This document shows, piece by piece, positions 23,789-32,770 of a stretch of DNA of 39,470 bases. The notes beneath the pieces were generated by a model. That model did no database searches and was not told the DNA's origin. It saw only the letters and a program-made list of their open reading frames with translations. The stretch comes from Burkholderia sp. E7m39 (GTDB taxonomy: Bacteria; Pseudomonadota; Gammaproteobacteria; Burkholderiales; Burkholderiaceae), in assembly GCA_001319865.1 (NCBI GenBank), contig BBSL01000079.1, positions 1 through 39,470 on the forward strand, written 5' to 3'. The translations under genes and the position numbers were made by a program. Position 1 is the first letter of the stretch. Every line of letters begins with the position of its first letter.

Positions 23789-25036
23789 ATGCGACGCGTC
23801 AATCATTCGGGTAAGTACGGTGCCGCTCGTCGCGGCGAGCGCGGCGTCGTGGCGATTATCGTCGCACTCACGCTTGCGGTGCTTGTCGCCTTCGCCGGTA
23901 TTGCGCTCGATCTGGGCAAGCTGTACGTCGCGAAAACCGAACTGTCCAACGCGGCGGATGCGTGCGCTCTGGCAGCGGCGCGCGACCTGACGAAGGCGGT
24001 CTCGCTTGCCGCCCCCGAAGCTGCGGGCATGACGGTTGGATCGATCAACCGTGTAGTACTGCAGAGCGAGAACGTCGCGCTCAGCACCAACAGCAACGTC
24101 ACGTTCAGCAAGCAGTTTGCTGGCCCCTATCTGACCAAGGACCAGTTCACGGCGGCGGACGTGCCGGGCATTGGCTACGTCCGCTGTACGGTAAGCCGCA
24201 CGGGCATCGCCAACTGGTTCATGCAGGTAGTCAACGCCACGCTCGGCACGTCGGCCGTCGCGGCCACGGCGGTTGCATCGACTACGCAGTCGCAGACCAC
24301 TTGCGCGCTGCCCGTGGCCGTCTGCAAAGCGCCCGCAGGCACCCCGTACAACACGGGGGACTGGATTCCGAGCAAGGTGGGTTCAGACGGGCAAATGACG
24401 GGCAACTTCATGTGGGTCGCTTACCCTGGTGCCAACAATGTGCCCGACATGAAAGCCATGTTGACGGGCTCGGGACAATGCACGTTGCCGACGCTCGGCA
24501 CGCAGGTCGGCAAGACGGGCAACGTGCAAAGCATGGATTCAGCCTGGAACACCCGTTTCGGGATTTACCAGAACCCCTACAACGGCCCGCCGAATCCCTC
24601 CGGCGTCTCGGACTTCACGGGCTACTCGTACTGGCCGACGAAGAACATCGGCAGCATCATCCCGAACGGTAATGCGTTTCCGGACTTCCGCGACAACCGG
24701 CGCCCGAGTCACACGCCGTATCAGGGAGGCCTGAGCGTGCAAGGAAATACCCAATCGCAGAGCGACTACGTGAATGGTGCCGACCGCAGACTCGCACTGG
24801 TCCCGGTGGTTGACTGTACCGCGCTGCAGGGCAGTCAGCAGGCGCCGATCCTGTCGTGGTCCTGCATCCTGATGCTTCACCCGATGGAGAAGAACAACAA
24901 CGGAATCATGAACGGCACCATATACCTGGAGTATCGCGGCGATGCGACCGATCCGGCCACGCCCTGCGCGACTCAAGGCATTCCCGGAAGCACGACTGCC
25001 GGTATCGGGCCGATGGTGCCCGTGCTGGTTCAATAG
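23789..25036 (+). CDS. tadG: Pilus assembly protein TadG
   Basis: A 415-residue pseudopilin-like protein. The N-terminus has the TadG/TadE pattern, with arginine-rich start, GERGVVAIIVALTLAVLVAF, then ALDLGKLYVAKTELSNAADA and CALAAARDLT. The large C-terminal part carries several cysteines (TCALPVAVCKAPAG, GQCTLPTL, SWSCILML, TPCATQG) that could form disulfides in the periplasm. No VWA motif (DxSxS) is apparent, so it is the short TadG form. It is followed 10 bases later by tadE, with an AGGAGG sequence between them. Confidence 0.85.
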   Translation: MRRVNHSGKYGAARRGERGVVAIIVALTLAVLVAFAGIALDLGKLYVAKTELSNAADACALAAARDLTKAVSLAAPEAAGMTVGSINRVVLQSENVALSTNSNVTFSKQFAGPYLTKDQFTAADVPGIGYVRCTVSRTGIANWFMQVVNATLGTSAVAATAVASTTQSQTTCALPVAVCKAPAGTPYNTGDWIPSKVGSDGQMTGNFMWVAYPGANNVPDMKAMLTGSGQCTLPTLGTQVGKTGNVQSMDSAWNTRFGIYQNPYNGPPNPSGVSDFTGYSYWPTKNIGSIIPNGNAFPDFRDNRRPSHTPYQGGLSVQGNTQSQSDYVNGADRRLALVPVVDCTALQGSQQAPILSWSCILMLHPMEKNNNGIMNGTIYLEYRGDATDPATPCATQGIPGSTTAGIGPMVPVLVQ

Positions 25037-25046
25037 GAGGATCGTC

Positions 25047-25535
25047 ATGCTCAGGCAAAGAAGGTCGATCCGGAAAATGCAGGGCGCGGTGGCCGTCGAG
25101 TTCGCGCTGCTGGCAGTCCCGCTGATCACGCTGCTGCTTGGCATCGCCGAGTTTGGTCACGCGTTCTATCAGTACAACACGATCGTGAAGTCGGTACGGG
25201 ATTCGACGCGTCTGCTGTCGGCGTATGACCCGACCGACGCCGCCGACTATCCGGTTGCGCAAGCCCAGTGTCTTGCCGTCTATGGCACGACAGACTGTTC
25301 AGGTTCGCCTCTTGTCGATGGCCTGAAGACGAACATGGTCGTGGTATGCGATCAGGTGAACACCGCCGGGTGCACGGGACAGTTCAAGAACGTGCCGACG
25401 AATCCGGCCGCCGAAACGATCAATCTCGTGCAGGTCAAGGTCACCGGCTATCCATACTCGCAGATCACCGGGTTCTTCAATCTTGGTGGGCTGGTCTTCG
25501 GGGACATCAGTTGCGTCATGAGGCAGGTGCTATGA
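25047..25535 (+). CDS. tadE: Pilus assembly pseudopilin TadE (first copy)
   Basis: A 162-residue TadE-like protein with the hallmark N-terminal segment QGAVAVEFALLAVPLITLLL (residues about 12-31) and the trailing GIAEFGHAFYQYNTIVKSVR. The small periplasmic part has four or five Cys residues. The start is the ATG at 25047, with a perfect TAGGAGG upstream. Its stop overlaps the start of the second tadE in an ATGA junction, so the two are translated together. Confidence 0.9.
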   Translation: MLRQRRSIRKMQGAVAVEFALLAVPLITLLLGIAEFGHAFYQYNTIVKSVRDSTRLLSAYDPTDAADYPVAQAQCLAVYGTTDCSGSPLVDGLKTNMVVVCDQVNTAGCTGQFKNVPTNPAAETINLVQVKVTGYPYSQITGFFNLGGLVFGDISCVMRQVL

Positions 25536-25996
25536 AAAGGCTCAACATCCATCGTCTACCTGGCGCCCGTCGCCAGCGTGGCGTCGCCGCGCTCGAGTTC
25601 GCCTTGATATCTACGGTGTTCTTCACGCTGCTGATCGGCATCATGGAGATGGGGCGCGTGCTGTTTTACTGGAACACGGCAGGGGAAGCCACGCGGATGG
25701 GCGCGCGCGTGGCCGTGGTGTGCGACGTCAACAGCAGCCAGTCGGCAAGCAATCCCGTAATCAAGAATATGCGGAGCATGTTGCCGATTCTGCAGCCTGC
25801 CAACGTAACCGTGACATATGCGCCAGCGGGCTGTGATGCCTCGTCATGCACTTCCGTCACGGTTGCCATCACCAACGTTGCCGTCAATACGGTCGTGCCT
25901 TTCGTGCCATTTAACCTGACCATGCCGCCATTCTCGACGAGGTTGCCGAGAGAAAGTCTGAACAGCGTGGGCGGGACCAATCCCACCTGTAGCTAA
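25532..25996 (+). CDS. Pilus assembly pseudopilin TadE/TadF (second copy)
   Basis: A 154-residue protein of the same TadE family. The N-terminus has RGVAALEFALISTVFFTLLI and GIMEMGRVLFYWNTAGEATR. The mature C-terminal part has a Cys pair (GCDASSCTSV). It overlaps the first tadE by four bases. Tad systems normally pair two minor pseudopilins (TadE and TadF), and this gene takes the second position. It is followed 27 bases later by cpaE. Confidence 0.88.
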   Translation: MKRLNIHRLPGARRQRGVAALEFALISTVFFTLLIGIMEMGRVLFYWNTAGEATRMGARVAVVCDVNSSQSASNPVIKNMRSMLPILQPANVTVTYAPAGCDASSCTSVTVAITNVAVNTVVPFVPFNLTMPPFSTRLPRESLNSVGGTNPTCS

Positions 25997-26023
25997 GCCA
26001 TCTCCCGTGACAGGAAGAGTGAA

Positions 26024-27202
26024 ATGATCGACATCCTCATAATTTCATCCGATCCAGCGCATGCCGGCGCGATTGCGCGAATTGTCGAGGCGGGAGACTC
26101 CCACCATCGCGTCAGAACGTCGACGGCGAGATTGCCTGATCTCTGCACGAACAAGGAGGCGCTTGATGGCGTCGACCTGCTGATGTTTGACGGTGCGCGA
26201 CTGACACAACAGGACTTCGACGCGCTGTCGGCTATCGCGACGAAGCATGCCGATCTGACCTGCATGTTGCTGACGCCGTCGCCATCCGCGGAGCTGTTGA
26301 TCCGTGCCATGCGCGCGGGCGTTCGCGACGTCCAGCCGTGGCCGGCCGATCCTCAGGATTTGCGGCATGCCGTCGAACGCATTGCCGTGAAGTCGAACGG
26401 CACGCGACGTGAGGGCAGGGTAATTTCATTCATTTCCTGCAAGGGCGGAAGCGGCACATCGTTCCTTGCCGCCAACCTGGCCTTCGCGGCATCGACCGCG
26501 GGTAAGCGCGCACTACTGATCGATCTCAACCAGCAGTTCGGCGAAGCGGCTTTTCTCGTCTCGGAAGTGACACCGCCCGCGACGCTGGCCGACGTGAGTG
26601 CACAGATCGAGCGGCTCGACCCCGCGTTTCTCGATGCGTGCCTGACCCATGTCAGCGACGGCTTCGATGTGCTGGCCGGTGCGCCCGATCCAGCGAAAGC
26701 GAAAGAAATCAAGCCTGAGCATCTGCAGCGCATCCTGAATCTGGTGAGGCATCGATACGATCTCGTCATATTCGATATCGGTCAGAGCATCAGCAATGTG
26801 TCCATCGCGGCGCTCGACCAGAGCGACTGCATCTTCCCGGTGCTGCAACTGAGCCTGCCGTATCTGCGCGGCGGTCGGCGTTTGCTCGATATCTTTCGCT
26901 CGCTCGGGTATCGCGGCGACAAAGTACGCGTGCTGGTGAATCGCTATGAAAAGAAAGGGCCGGTAGGGCTACCCGAACTGGAAAAAGCATTGGGGCTGCG
27001 GGTGGCCACCGTAATTCCGGAAGACGGCGCTTCCGTATCGGCGTCGATCAATCAGGGCGTGCCGATCCTGCGGCTCGCCCGTTCGAGCGGCGTGGCCAAA
27101 GGCCTCTGTGAACTGGTGCGCTCGTTGTCGCCGCAGCCCGATTCGGGACGGGGCAGCATCTTGCAGAAGATCTTCAACAGGCCGACGCTGGGCCGGGTGT
27201 GA
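26024..27202 (+). CDS. cpaE: Pilus assembly ATPase CpaE/TadZ
   Basis: A 392-residue protein with an atypical receiver-like N-terminal domain (residues 1-125: DILIISSDPAHAGAIARIVE) and a ParA/MinD-type ATPase domain. The deviant Walker A is CKGGSGTSFLAANLAFA near residue 138; the usual KT(T/S) is replaced by TS, common in TadZ. The motif LVIFDIGQSISNVS (about 245) fills the Walker B position. TadZ proteins localise the Tad machine at the pole or membrane. It is 15 bases upstream of cpaF, so co-translation is likely. Confidence 0.92.
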   Translation: MIDILIISSDPAHAGAIARIVEAGDSHHRVRTSTARLPDLCTNKEALDGVDLLMFDGARLTQQDFDALSAIATKHADLTCMLLTPSPSAELLIRAMRAGVRDVQPWPADPQDLRHAVERIAVKSNGTRREGRVISFISCKGGSGTSFLAANLAFAASTAGKRALLIDLNQQFGEAAFLVSEVTPPATLADVSAQIERLDPAFLDACLTHVSDGFDVLAGAPDPAKAKEIKPEHLQRILNLVRHRYDLVIFDIGQSISNVSIAALDQSDCIFPVLQLSLPYLRGGRRLLDIFRSLGYRGDKVRVLVNRYEKKGPVGLPELEKALGLRVATVIPEDGASVSASINQGVPILRLARSSGVAKGLCELVRSLSPQPDSGRGSILQKIFNRPTLGRV

Positions 27203-27217
27203 GCGAGGAGATAAAAA

Positions 27218-28585
27218 ATGGAAAACGTCTTGACGTTGCGTGAACAGTTTTTCGATCAGGTTGGTGTATCCACGCGGGATGAGGATCTCAGCCGCAACCG
27301 GATGGCGAGGCGCGCGTATCAGGAACTCAAGAGAAGCGTCCACCAGGCCATCATCGATCGCGTCGAACTTGAAAAGCTGCAGCGTCTTTCGACCGAACAG
27401 ATCCAGCATGAACTGGCACAACTGGTGCAACGCATCGTTGAAGAAGACAACGTGCCGATCAACGAGGCCGAGCGGCGGGAGCTGGTGCGCGACGTGCGTG
27501 ACGAAATGCTCGGCTTCGGCCCGCTCGAATCGTTACTGGCCGACCCGACCGTCTCCGACATTCTCGTCAATACGTACAAGCAGATTTTTGTCGAGCGGCG
27601 AGGCAAGCTGGAACTGACCGACGTGACGTTTTACGACGACGCGCATCTGATGAAAGTGATCGAGAAGATCGTGTCGCGCGTGGGCCGCCGCGTCGATGAG
27701 TCGAACCCGATGGTCGATGCACGTTTGCCCGACGGCTCGCGCGTGAACGCGATCATTCCGCCATCGGCGATTGACGGCCCCTTGATGTCCATTCGCCGGT
27801 TCGCCGTCAACCCGCTTAGCGTGAAAGACCTGATCGAGTATCAAAGCGTCACGCCACCCATGATGCAGGTGCTCGAAGCGCTGTCGGCCGCCAAGGTGAA
27901 CGTGCTGATTTCGGGCGGCACGGGCAGTGGCAAGACGACACTGCTCAATGTGCTGTCGGGCTTCATTCCGTCCGATGAGCGGATCGTCACGATCGAAGAC
28001 GCGGCCGAGCTTCAGTTGCGCCAGGTGCACGTGCTGCGGCTCGAAACCCGTCCGCCCAACATCGAAGGCAAGGGCGAGATCACTCAGCGCTCGCTGGTGC
28101 GCAATGCACTGCGGATGCGGCCGGACCGCATCATCCTTGGCGAAGTGCGCGGCGCGGAGGCGCTGGACATGCTGCAAGCCATGAACACCGGCCACGAAGG
28201 CTCGCTTGCAACGATACACGCGAACACGCCGCGCGATGCGCTGACGCGACTTGAAAACATGATCGGCATGGCTGGGCTGAATCTGCCGCAGAAGTCCGCT
28301 CGCCACCAGATCAGCTCGGCGATCGGTGTCATCGTCCAGGCCGCCCGTTTGACGGATGGGCGCCGCAAGATCACCAGCATCTCGGAAATCACCGGAATGG
28401 AAGGCGACATTATCAACATGCAGGAGATCTTCACTTTCAAGCGCTCCGGAGTCGACAAGGACGGGAAGGTATGCGGGCATTTCTGCCCGACGGGCGTGCG
28501 GCCGAAATTCTCCGAGCGCCTCCAGGCATTTGGTGTGGCCGTGCCCGATTCGCTGTACGACCCGTCGAAGCACTACCCCGTATAA
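27218..28585 (+). CDS. cpaF: Pilus secretion ATPase CpaF/TadA
   Basis: A 455-residue hexameric secretion ATPase that powers Flp pilus assembly. An N-terminal helical region (1-110) leads into the ATPase core. The core has Walker [13 protein letters not shown] near residue 232, Asp-box and Walker B ([32 protein letters not shown]), and the His box ([16 protein letters not shown]). All the family's key residues appear to be present. A GAGGAG sequence precedes the ATG. It lies between cpaE and tadB. Confidence 0.95.
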   Translation: MENVLTLREQFFDQVGVSTRDEDLSRNRMARRAYQELKRSVHQAIIDRVELEKLQRLSTEQIQHELAQLVQRIVEEDNVPINEAERRELVRDVRDEMLGFGPLESLLADPTVSDILVNTYKQIFVERRGKLELTDVTFYDDAHLMKVIEKIVSRVGRRVDESNPMVDARLPDGSRVNAIIPPSAIDGPLMSIRRFAVNPLSVKDLIEYQSVTPPMMQVLEALSAAKVNVLISGGTGSGKTTLLNVLSGFIPSDERIVTIEDAAELQLRQVHVLRLETRPPNIEGKGEITQRSLVRNALRMRPDRIILGEVRGAEALDMLQAMNTGHEGSLATIHANTPRDALTRLENMIGMAGLNLPQKSARHQISSAIGVIVQAARLTDGRRKITSISEITGMEGDIINMQEIFTFKRSGVDKDGKVCGHFCPTGVRPKFSERLQAFGVAVPDSLYDPSKHYPV

Positions 28586-28660
28586 GCCGCGCACGACGAA
28601 TGCAGCGGGAAAACAGCACGGGGCGCTAGCCACGGCTGCGCTACAGAGAGGGATCTGGAA

Positions 28661-29638
28661 ATGAACTACTTATATTATGGATTCGTCATTCTGGTTTTCT
28701 TTTCGATCATCCTGCTGATCGAGGCCACCTATTTGTGGTGGCAAAGCAAGCACAGCAGTCAGGCTAAACGTCTCGAAAACCGCATCCGCATGATGTCCGC
28801 CGGCGGCCACGGCAATGACGAGGCGATGTCGATTCTCAAGCAACGCGAACTAAGTACGTCGCCACTGTTGACCAGGCTGCTGCTGTGGGTGCCGCGCATC
28901 CAGGTGGTGGACCGCTGGCTGGTTCAGTCCGGGCTGGACTGGTCGGTGGGGAAGCTCCTCACCTACACGGTGTTGCCGCCACTCGTGGTCTGGATCGCAG
29001 GCAGCGTGATTTACGTGCCGCTGCTGCCGCTTCTTGCCGCCATCGTGATCGCCGGCATGATTGCGCCATTCGGAGTGCAGCGCGCGAAGGCAAAGCGGAT
29101 GAAGCAGATCGAGCAACAGCTGCCCGAGGTTGCCGACATGATCAGCCGATCGCTTCGGGCCGGACATTCGTTCTCGACGGCGCTCGGCATGGTGGGCGAT
29201 GAAATGCCCGAGCCGATCGGCAGCGAGTTTCGCACGACGTTCGGCGAGATTAATTTCGGCGTATCGCTCAATGACGCACTGGGCGGCCTTGCCAACCGCA
29301 TACCGATCAGCGACCTGCGCTATTTCGTGATCGCAGTGCTGATCCAGCGTGAGAGCGGCGGCAACCTTGCTGAAATACTTGGCAACATCAGCCACATCAT
29401 CCGGGCACGGCTGGCGCTGCTCGGCAAGGTCAGGGTGCTGTCGGCCGAAGGGCGGCTGTCGGCGGTGGTGCTGGGCGCCTTGCCGTTTGTGGTCGCGTTC
29501 GTGATTTCGATTATCAATCCGGGCTTCCTTCAGATTCTGTGGACCGACCCGGCCGGCATCAAGCTGGTTGGCGCGGCGCTCGTCATGATGGTGTTCGGCA
29601 TGATCTGGATGCGCAAAGTCATCCATATCCATGTTTAA
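28661..29638 (+). CDS. tadB: Inner-membrane platform protein TadB
   Basis: A 325-residue GspF-domain membrane protein. It has an N-terminal helix (residues 3-26), a pair of helices near 100-135, and the cytoplasmic GspF core (about 150-275: LPEVADMISRSLRAGHSFST and VLIQRESGGNLAEIL). Two C-terminal helices (near 270-290 and 305-320) complete it. With TadC it forms the platform on which TadA works. It lies 75 bases after cpaF. Confidence 0.93.
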   Translation: MNYLYYGFVILVFFSIILLIEATYLWWQSKHSSQAKRLENRIRMMSAGGHGNDEAMSILKQRELSTSPLLTRLLLWVPRIQVVDRWLVQSGLDWSVGKLLTYTVLPPLVVWIAGSVIYVPLLPLLAAIVIAGMIAPFGVQRAKAKRMKQIEQQLPEVADMISRSLRAGHSFSTALGMVGDEMPEPIGSEFRTTFGEINFGVSLNDALGGLANRIPISDLRYFVIAVLIQRESGGNLAEILGNISHIIRARLALLGKVRVLSAEGRLSAVVLGALPFVVAFVISIINPGFLQILWTDPAGIKLVGAALVMMVFGMIWMRKVIHIHV

Positions 29639-29680
29639 GAAAAGCGTGCCATTTCCATTCTTTGAGGATGGGTCGATCCC

Positions 29681-30663
29681 ATGCCCGCCATGAAAACTGA
29701 ACAACTCATATTGCTGGCTGCCGTATTCGCCATCGTCGCCCTTTTCTCATTCGGCCTGATGGCACTGCTGATGCCGAACTCGATCCACCGCCGCCTCGGC
29801 AAGCTTACCGGCGACGAGCTGAATTCGGCAGCAGCGACGGACGGGGAGGAGGCTCAATGGGTAAGGAAGATTGCGGAAGCTTCGAAGCCGATTGCAAAAC
29901 TTTCGATCCCCAAAGAAGGTTGGGAAAATTCCGCGCTGCGCAAGAAGTTCATGCATGCCGGCTGGCGGGGCGCGTCCGCTCCCGGCATCTACTTTGCGGC
30001 CAAGACGGTCCTCGTGATCGGGCTGCCCCTTGTCTGCCTTGTAGTAGCGGGCCCGTATCTCTCGAACGAAAAAATCGTCTGCTTTTACTGTTGCTGCTCA
30101 TGCTTGCGGCAATCGGTTACTACCTGCCCAATATGGTGCTCGCGCGCCGGATGCAGCAGCGCCAGCGGACCATATTTGAGGACTTTCCCGACGCGCTGGA
30201 TCTGCTCACGGTCTGCGTGGAAGCGGGCCTCGGGCTGGATGCGGCGCTGATGAAAGTGGCCGATGAAATGGACCTCAAGAGCCGGACGCTGAGCGCTGAA
30301 CTCCAGCTTCTCCTGCTCGAACTGAGAGCGGGCTTGAGCAAGGAAACGGCGCTGAAGAATCTGGCAATGCGCACGGGCGTCGAGGAAATCGACGTGCTGG
30401 TCTCCATGCTGATTCAGGCCGAGCGCTTCGGCACCAGCATGGGCGATTCGTTGCGCGTGCACTCGGATAACCTGCGGCTCAAGCGACGGCTGAAGGCGGA
30501 AGAGGCGGCTGGGAAGATCGCGGTCAAATTACTGTTTCCGCTCATATTCTGCATATTTCCGACGCTGATGCTGATATTACTGGGTCCGGCTTTTATTCAG
30601 ATCCTTCGCGTGCTGCTGCCGACGATGGCTGGCCAGGCAGATGGCGCAGTGCCCTTGCAGTAA
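29681..30663 (+). pseudogene. tadC: Inner-membrane platform protein TadC, one-base frameshift
   Basis: TadC is encoded in two frames. Frame one (from the ATG at 29681) gives an N-terminal helix, the segment WENSALRKKFMHAGWRGASA and a helix ending GPYLSNEK. At the A6 run 30069-30074 the correct frame changes. The rest (RLLLLLLLMLAAIGYYLPNM, then FEDFPDALDLLTVCVEAGLG, AEEAAGKIAVKLLFPLIF) lies one frame away and ends at 30663. One additional A would restore 327 residues, the usual TadC length. Without it, translation ends in an unrelated tail at 30250. All conserved parts of the second half are well preserved, so the change is recent, an assembly error, or bypassed by slippage. Without a working TadC the pilus should not assemble. 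Confidence 0.88.
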
Positions 30664-30679
30664 TGGTTGGAGAAAAACC

Positions 30680-31147
30680 ATGACATATGCGGAACGGAAC
30701 GCGGAGGTCGTCAAGTTGCGATTCATGCTGGGCGTCAAGCTGTCGGCTTTCAACCAGTTCGTGGCTGAGCGTCTGGGACTGAGCGTTACAGACCTGGAAT
30801 GCCTTGAAGTCGCCTATTTCGACGAGGTGCAACCTGTTACGCCAGGCCGGTTGTCGAAGCTGACGGGGTTATCCCCAGGCAGCATCACGACATCTCTGAA
30901 GAACCTCGAAAGAGCAGGGCTAATAGCGCGTGAGCCGGACCCGACCGATGGGCGACGCATTCTGCTGCGTTTCATTCCGGGCAGTCGTGCAACGATTAGC
31001 GCCTGCTTCGAGGAGGTCAACCGTAATCTGGCAGAGTTTGCCGACACATTCGGTAGTGAAGAACGGGAAAGCATAAAAAGCTATTTATCTGGAATGCTGA
31101 GAATCATCGATAACTACATGGCGAACGTAAACAACCGGTTAGGTTGA
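30680..31147 (+). CDS. MarR-family transcriptional regulator
   Basis: A 155-residue protein with the MarR winged helix-turn-helix at residues about 55-105: VTPGRLSKLTGLSPGSITTS, then LKNLERAGLIAREPDPTDGR (the DxR wing) and ILLRF. Flanking helices (1-35 and 110-150) would form the dimer interface. It starts 16 bases after tadC in the same direction, so it may be transcribed with the pilus genes and regulate them or respond to them. The ligand is unknown. Confidence 0.85.
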   Translation: MTYAERNAEVVKLRFMLGVKLSAFNQFVAERLGLSVTDLECLEVAYFDEVQPVTPGRLSKLTGLSPGSITTSLKNLERAGLIAREPDPTDGRRILLRFIPGSRATISACFEEVNRNLAEFADTFGSEERESIKSYLSGMLRIIDNYMANVNNRLG

Positions 31148-31307
31148 CGCCGCAGCGACTGCTTCTCTTCGCGACGGTTTATCGCCGGGTGGCTGTGCTG
31201 CAAGCGGTGCAGTTTGTGCCCGTGACCGGGAAAGACCTGTTTCAAACCGATCAATCGCAATTTGTACGTCTTTGATGCACGCAAAGACTTTTCGGGGACA
31301 AGAGGAT

Positions 31308-32006
31308 ATGAGCACGATCGTCGATGAAGCCAGTAGTTCGGGGGCGCAATCCCCGGGATGTTCACGACCTGTTGTTCCTCCGGCTTCACCTGGGATCGTG
31401 GATGTGCTTTGCGAAGTCACTGCGCGGGCATGCGCAGCTGTGGCGATGGGTATTTTTAGCTATGCGGCATTTCTCCACTGGCTTGCCGATCCTGGGCGCG
31501 TCACATTATTGTTACTCGTTCTCACGCAATGCTTCACAGTAGGCCTTTCGTTATTCTCCCGTGTTCCTCTCCGGCGAGACTGGACACCGTTCGCTTACAT
31601 CTGTTCGATTGGCGCTACGTACTACTTTCTCGCGGTTCAACTCGGGCCCGGTGTCCAGATTGTACCGGAGGCGGTGGGCGCCGCGTTTCAGGTTGCCGGT
31701 ATGTGCTGGCAGCTGTTTGCGAAGGCTTCGCTGCGTCGCTCGTTCGGGATATTGCCTGCGAACCGCGGCGTCGTCTCTACAGGGGCGTACCGTTTCGTAA
31801 GACACCCGATGTATCTGGGCTATCTCATCGAAGACGTCGGCTTCCTGCTTTCAAACTTCGGCGGACAGAATCTGTTGGTATTTGGAATCCAGTTTGCCTT
31901 GCAGGCGTGCAGAATCACACGGGAGGAACGGCTCCTGAGCGACGATGCGCTTTATCGTGCGTACAGAAGCAACGTTCGATATCGCGTTCTGCCGGGACTG
32001 TACTAA
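31308..32006 (+). CDS. Isoprenylcysteine carboxyl methyltransferase-like membrane protein
   Basis: About 232 residues from the ATG at 31308; a TTG/ATG at 31272/31275 would add 11-12 residues but has no ribosome-binding site. The N-terminal half has several hydrophobic helices (AVAMGIFSYAAFLHWL, LLLLVLTQCFTVGLSLF). The C-terminal part has the ICMT/PEMT signature: RGVVSTGAYRFVRHPMYLGY, LIEDVGFLL, then REERLLSDDALYRAYRSNV and YRVLPGLY. Bacterial members methylate small or lipid-linked substrates using SAM, but the substrate here is unknown. It does not look like a Tad component. Confidence 0.8.
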   Translation: MSTIVDEASSSGAQSPGCSRPVVPPASPGIVDVLCEVTARACAAVAMGIFSYAAFLHWLADPGRVTLLLLVLTQCFTVGLSLFSRVPLRRDWTPFAYICSIGATYYFLAVQLGPGVQIVPEAVGAAFQVAGMCWQLFAKASLRRSFGILPANRGVVSTGAYRFVRHPMYLGYLIEDVGFLLSNFGGQNLLVFGIQFALQACRITREERLLSDDALYRAYRSNVRYRVLPGLY

Positions 32007-32770
32007 ATGCGTTATCGGTATGCCGTTGCAATTTCAACCGAGGTCGGCAGTTGATTGCCTTTTAACGTAGTTGGCTGTCGTGCGTTATACAGTGGGCATG
32101 CGACGGTAGAACCAAAAATCATGGTCCCTGCAACCGGTTTATAGTCGCGCGAGCGGGCCTGAACGTAAGCAAGCTGGGCACCGTGACTGGGTAGAAACAG
32201 TCACGACCAGCCGGTAGTCGAAACTCGGGGGATATCGCCAGACGGGATCACGAACTCACGGAATAATCCTGAAAATACTAGTCGGCGTCCGTGATCAGAT
32301 AACGAATCGTTGCCGCTATATCGATCAAGAATTTGCGCACAATCCGCAAATGATGCGAGATCAAACTGTGAAGTCGACTAGTTATGGGTTTACCAGCCTG
32401 CAGCCTTAAGGTCCCGACGATTATGCCGATACATAGTGAGGCACCGCGATCCGTAACGCCTGCCGTCGAGTAGCGGCCGATCCGTCAGGCGGGGATGTGG
32501 TAAGCGCATATTGAATTATCGGTTGGTCACTACGGTGATAACCGATTCTGCTCGTCGGGCCGCGATGGAAAACAGGTATGTCCGTGACATTTTCCGGCTG
32601 CCGCGAGACGAAAGAAACGGAAGATAAGTCGGCTAATTTCCTGATCTACGAGGTTCGCTTCGATGAGACGAAACCGCAGATCGCGTTTGCCAGTTGGATT
32701 GCAGCCAGAATGTGGATTGTAGCAGTTCTTCTCAATATCAGAAGACCCACGCGCGACCATAGAGGGGTAG
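32007..32770. other. Intergenic region upstream of the sigma-54 activator
   Basis: About 760 bases with no supported gene. Overlapping short frames at 32530-32817 on both strands lack domains and ribosome-binding sites. It probably carries the promoter and leader of the activator gene; no firm promoter is called. Confidence 0.4.

Noticed and set aside
30065..30080. Programmed -1 ribosomal frameshift in tadC
   Set aside because: The A6 run is not a canonical X-XXY-YYZ heptamer in the zero frame. TadC is not known to need frameshifting, so mutation or sequencing error is preferred.
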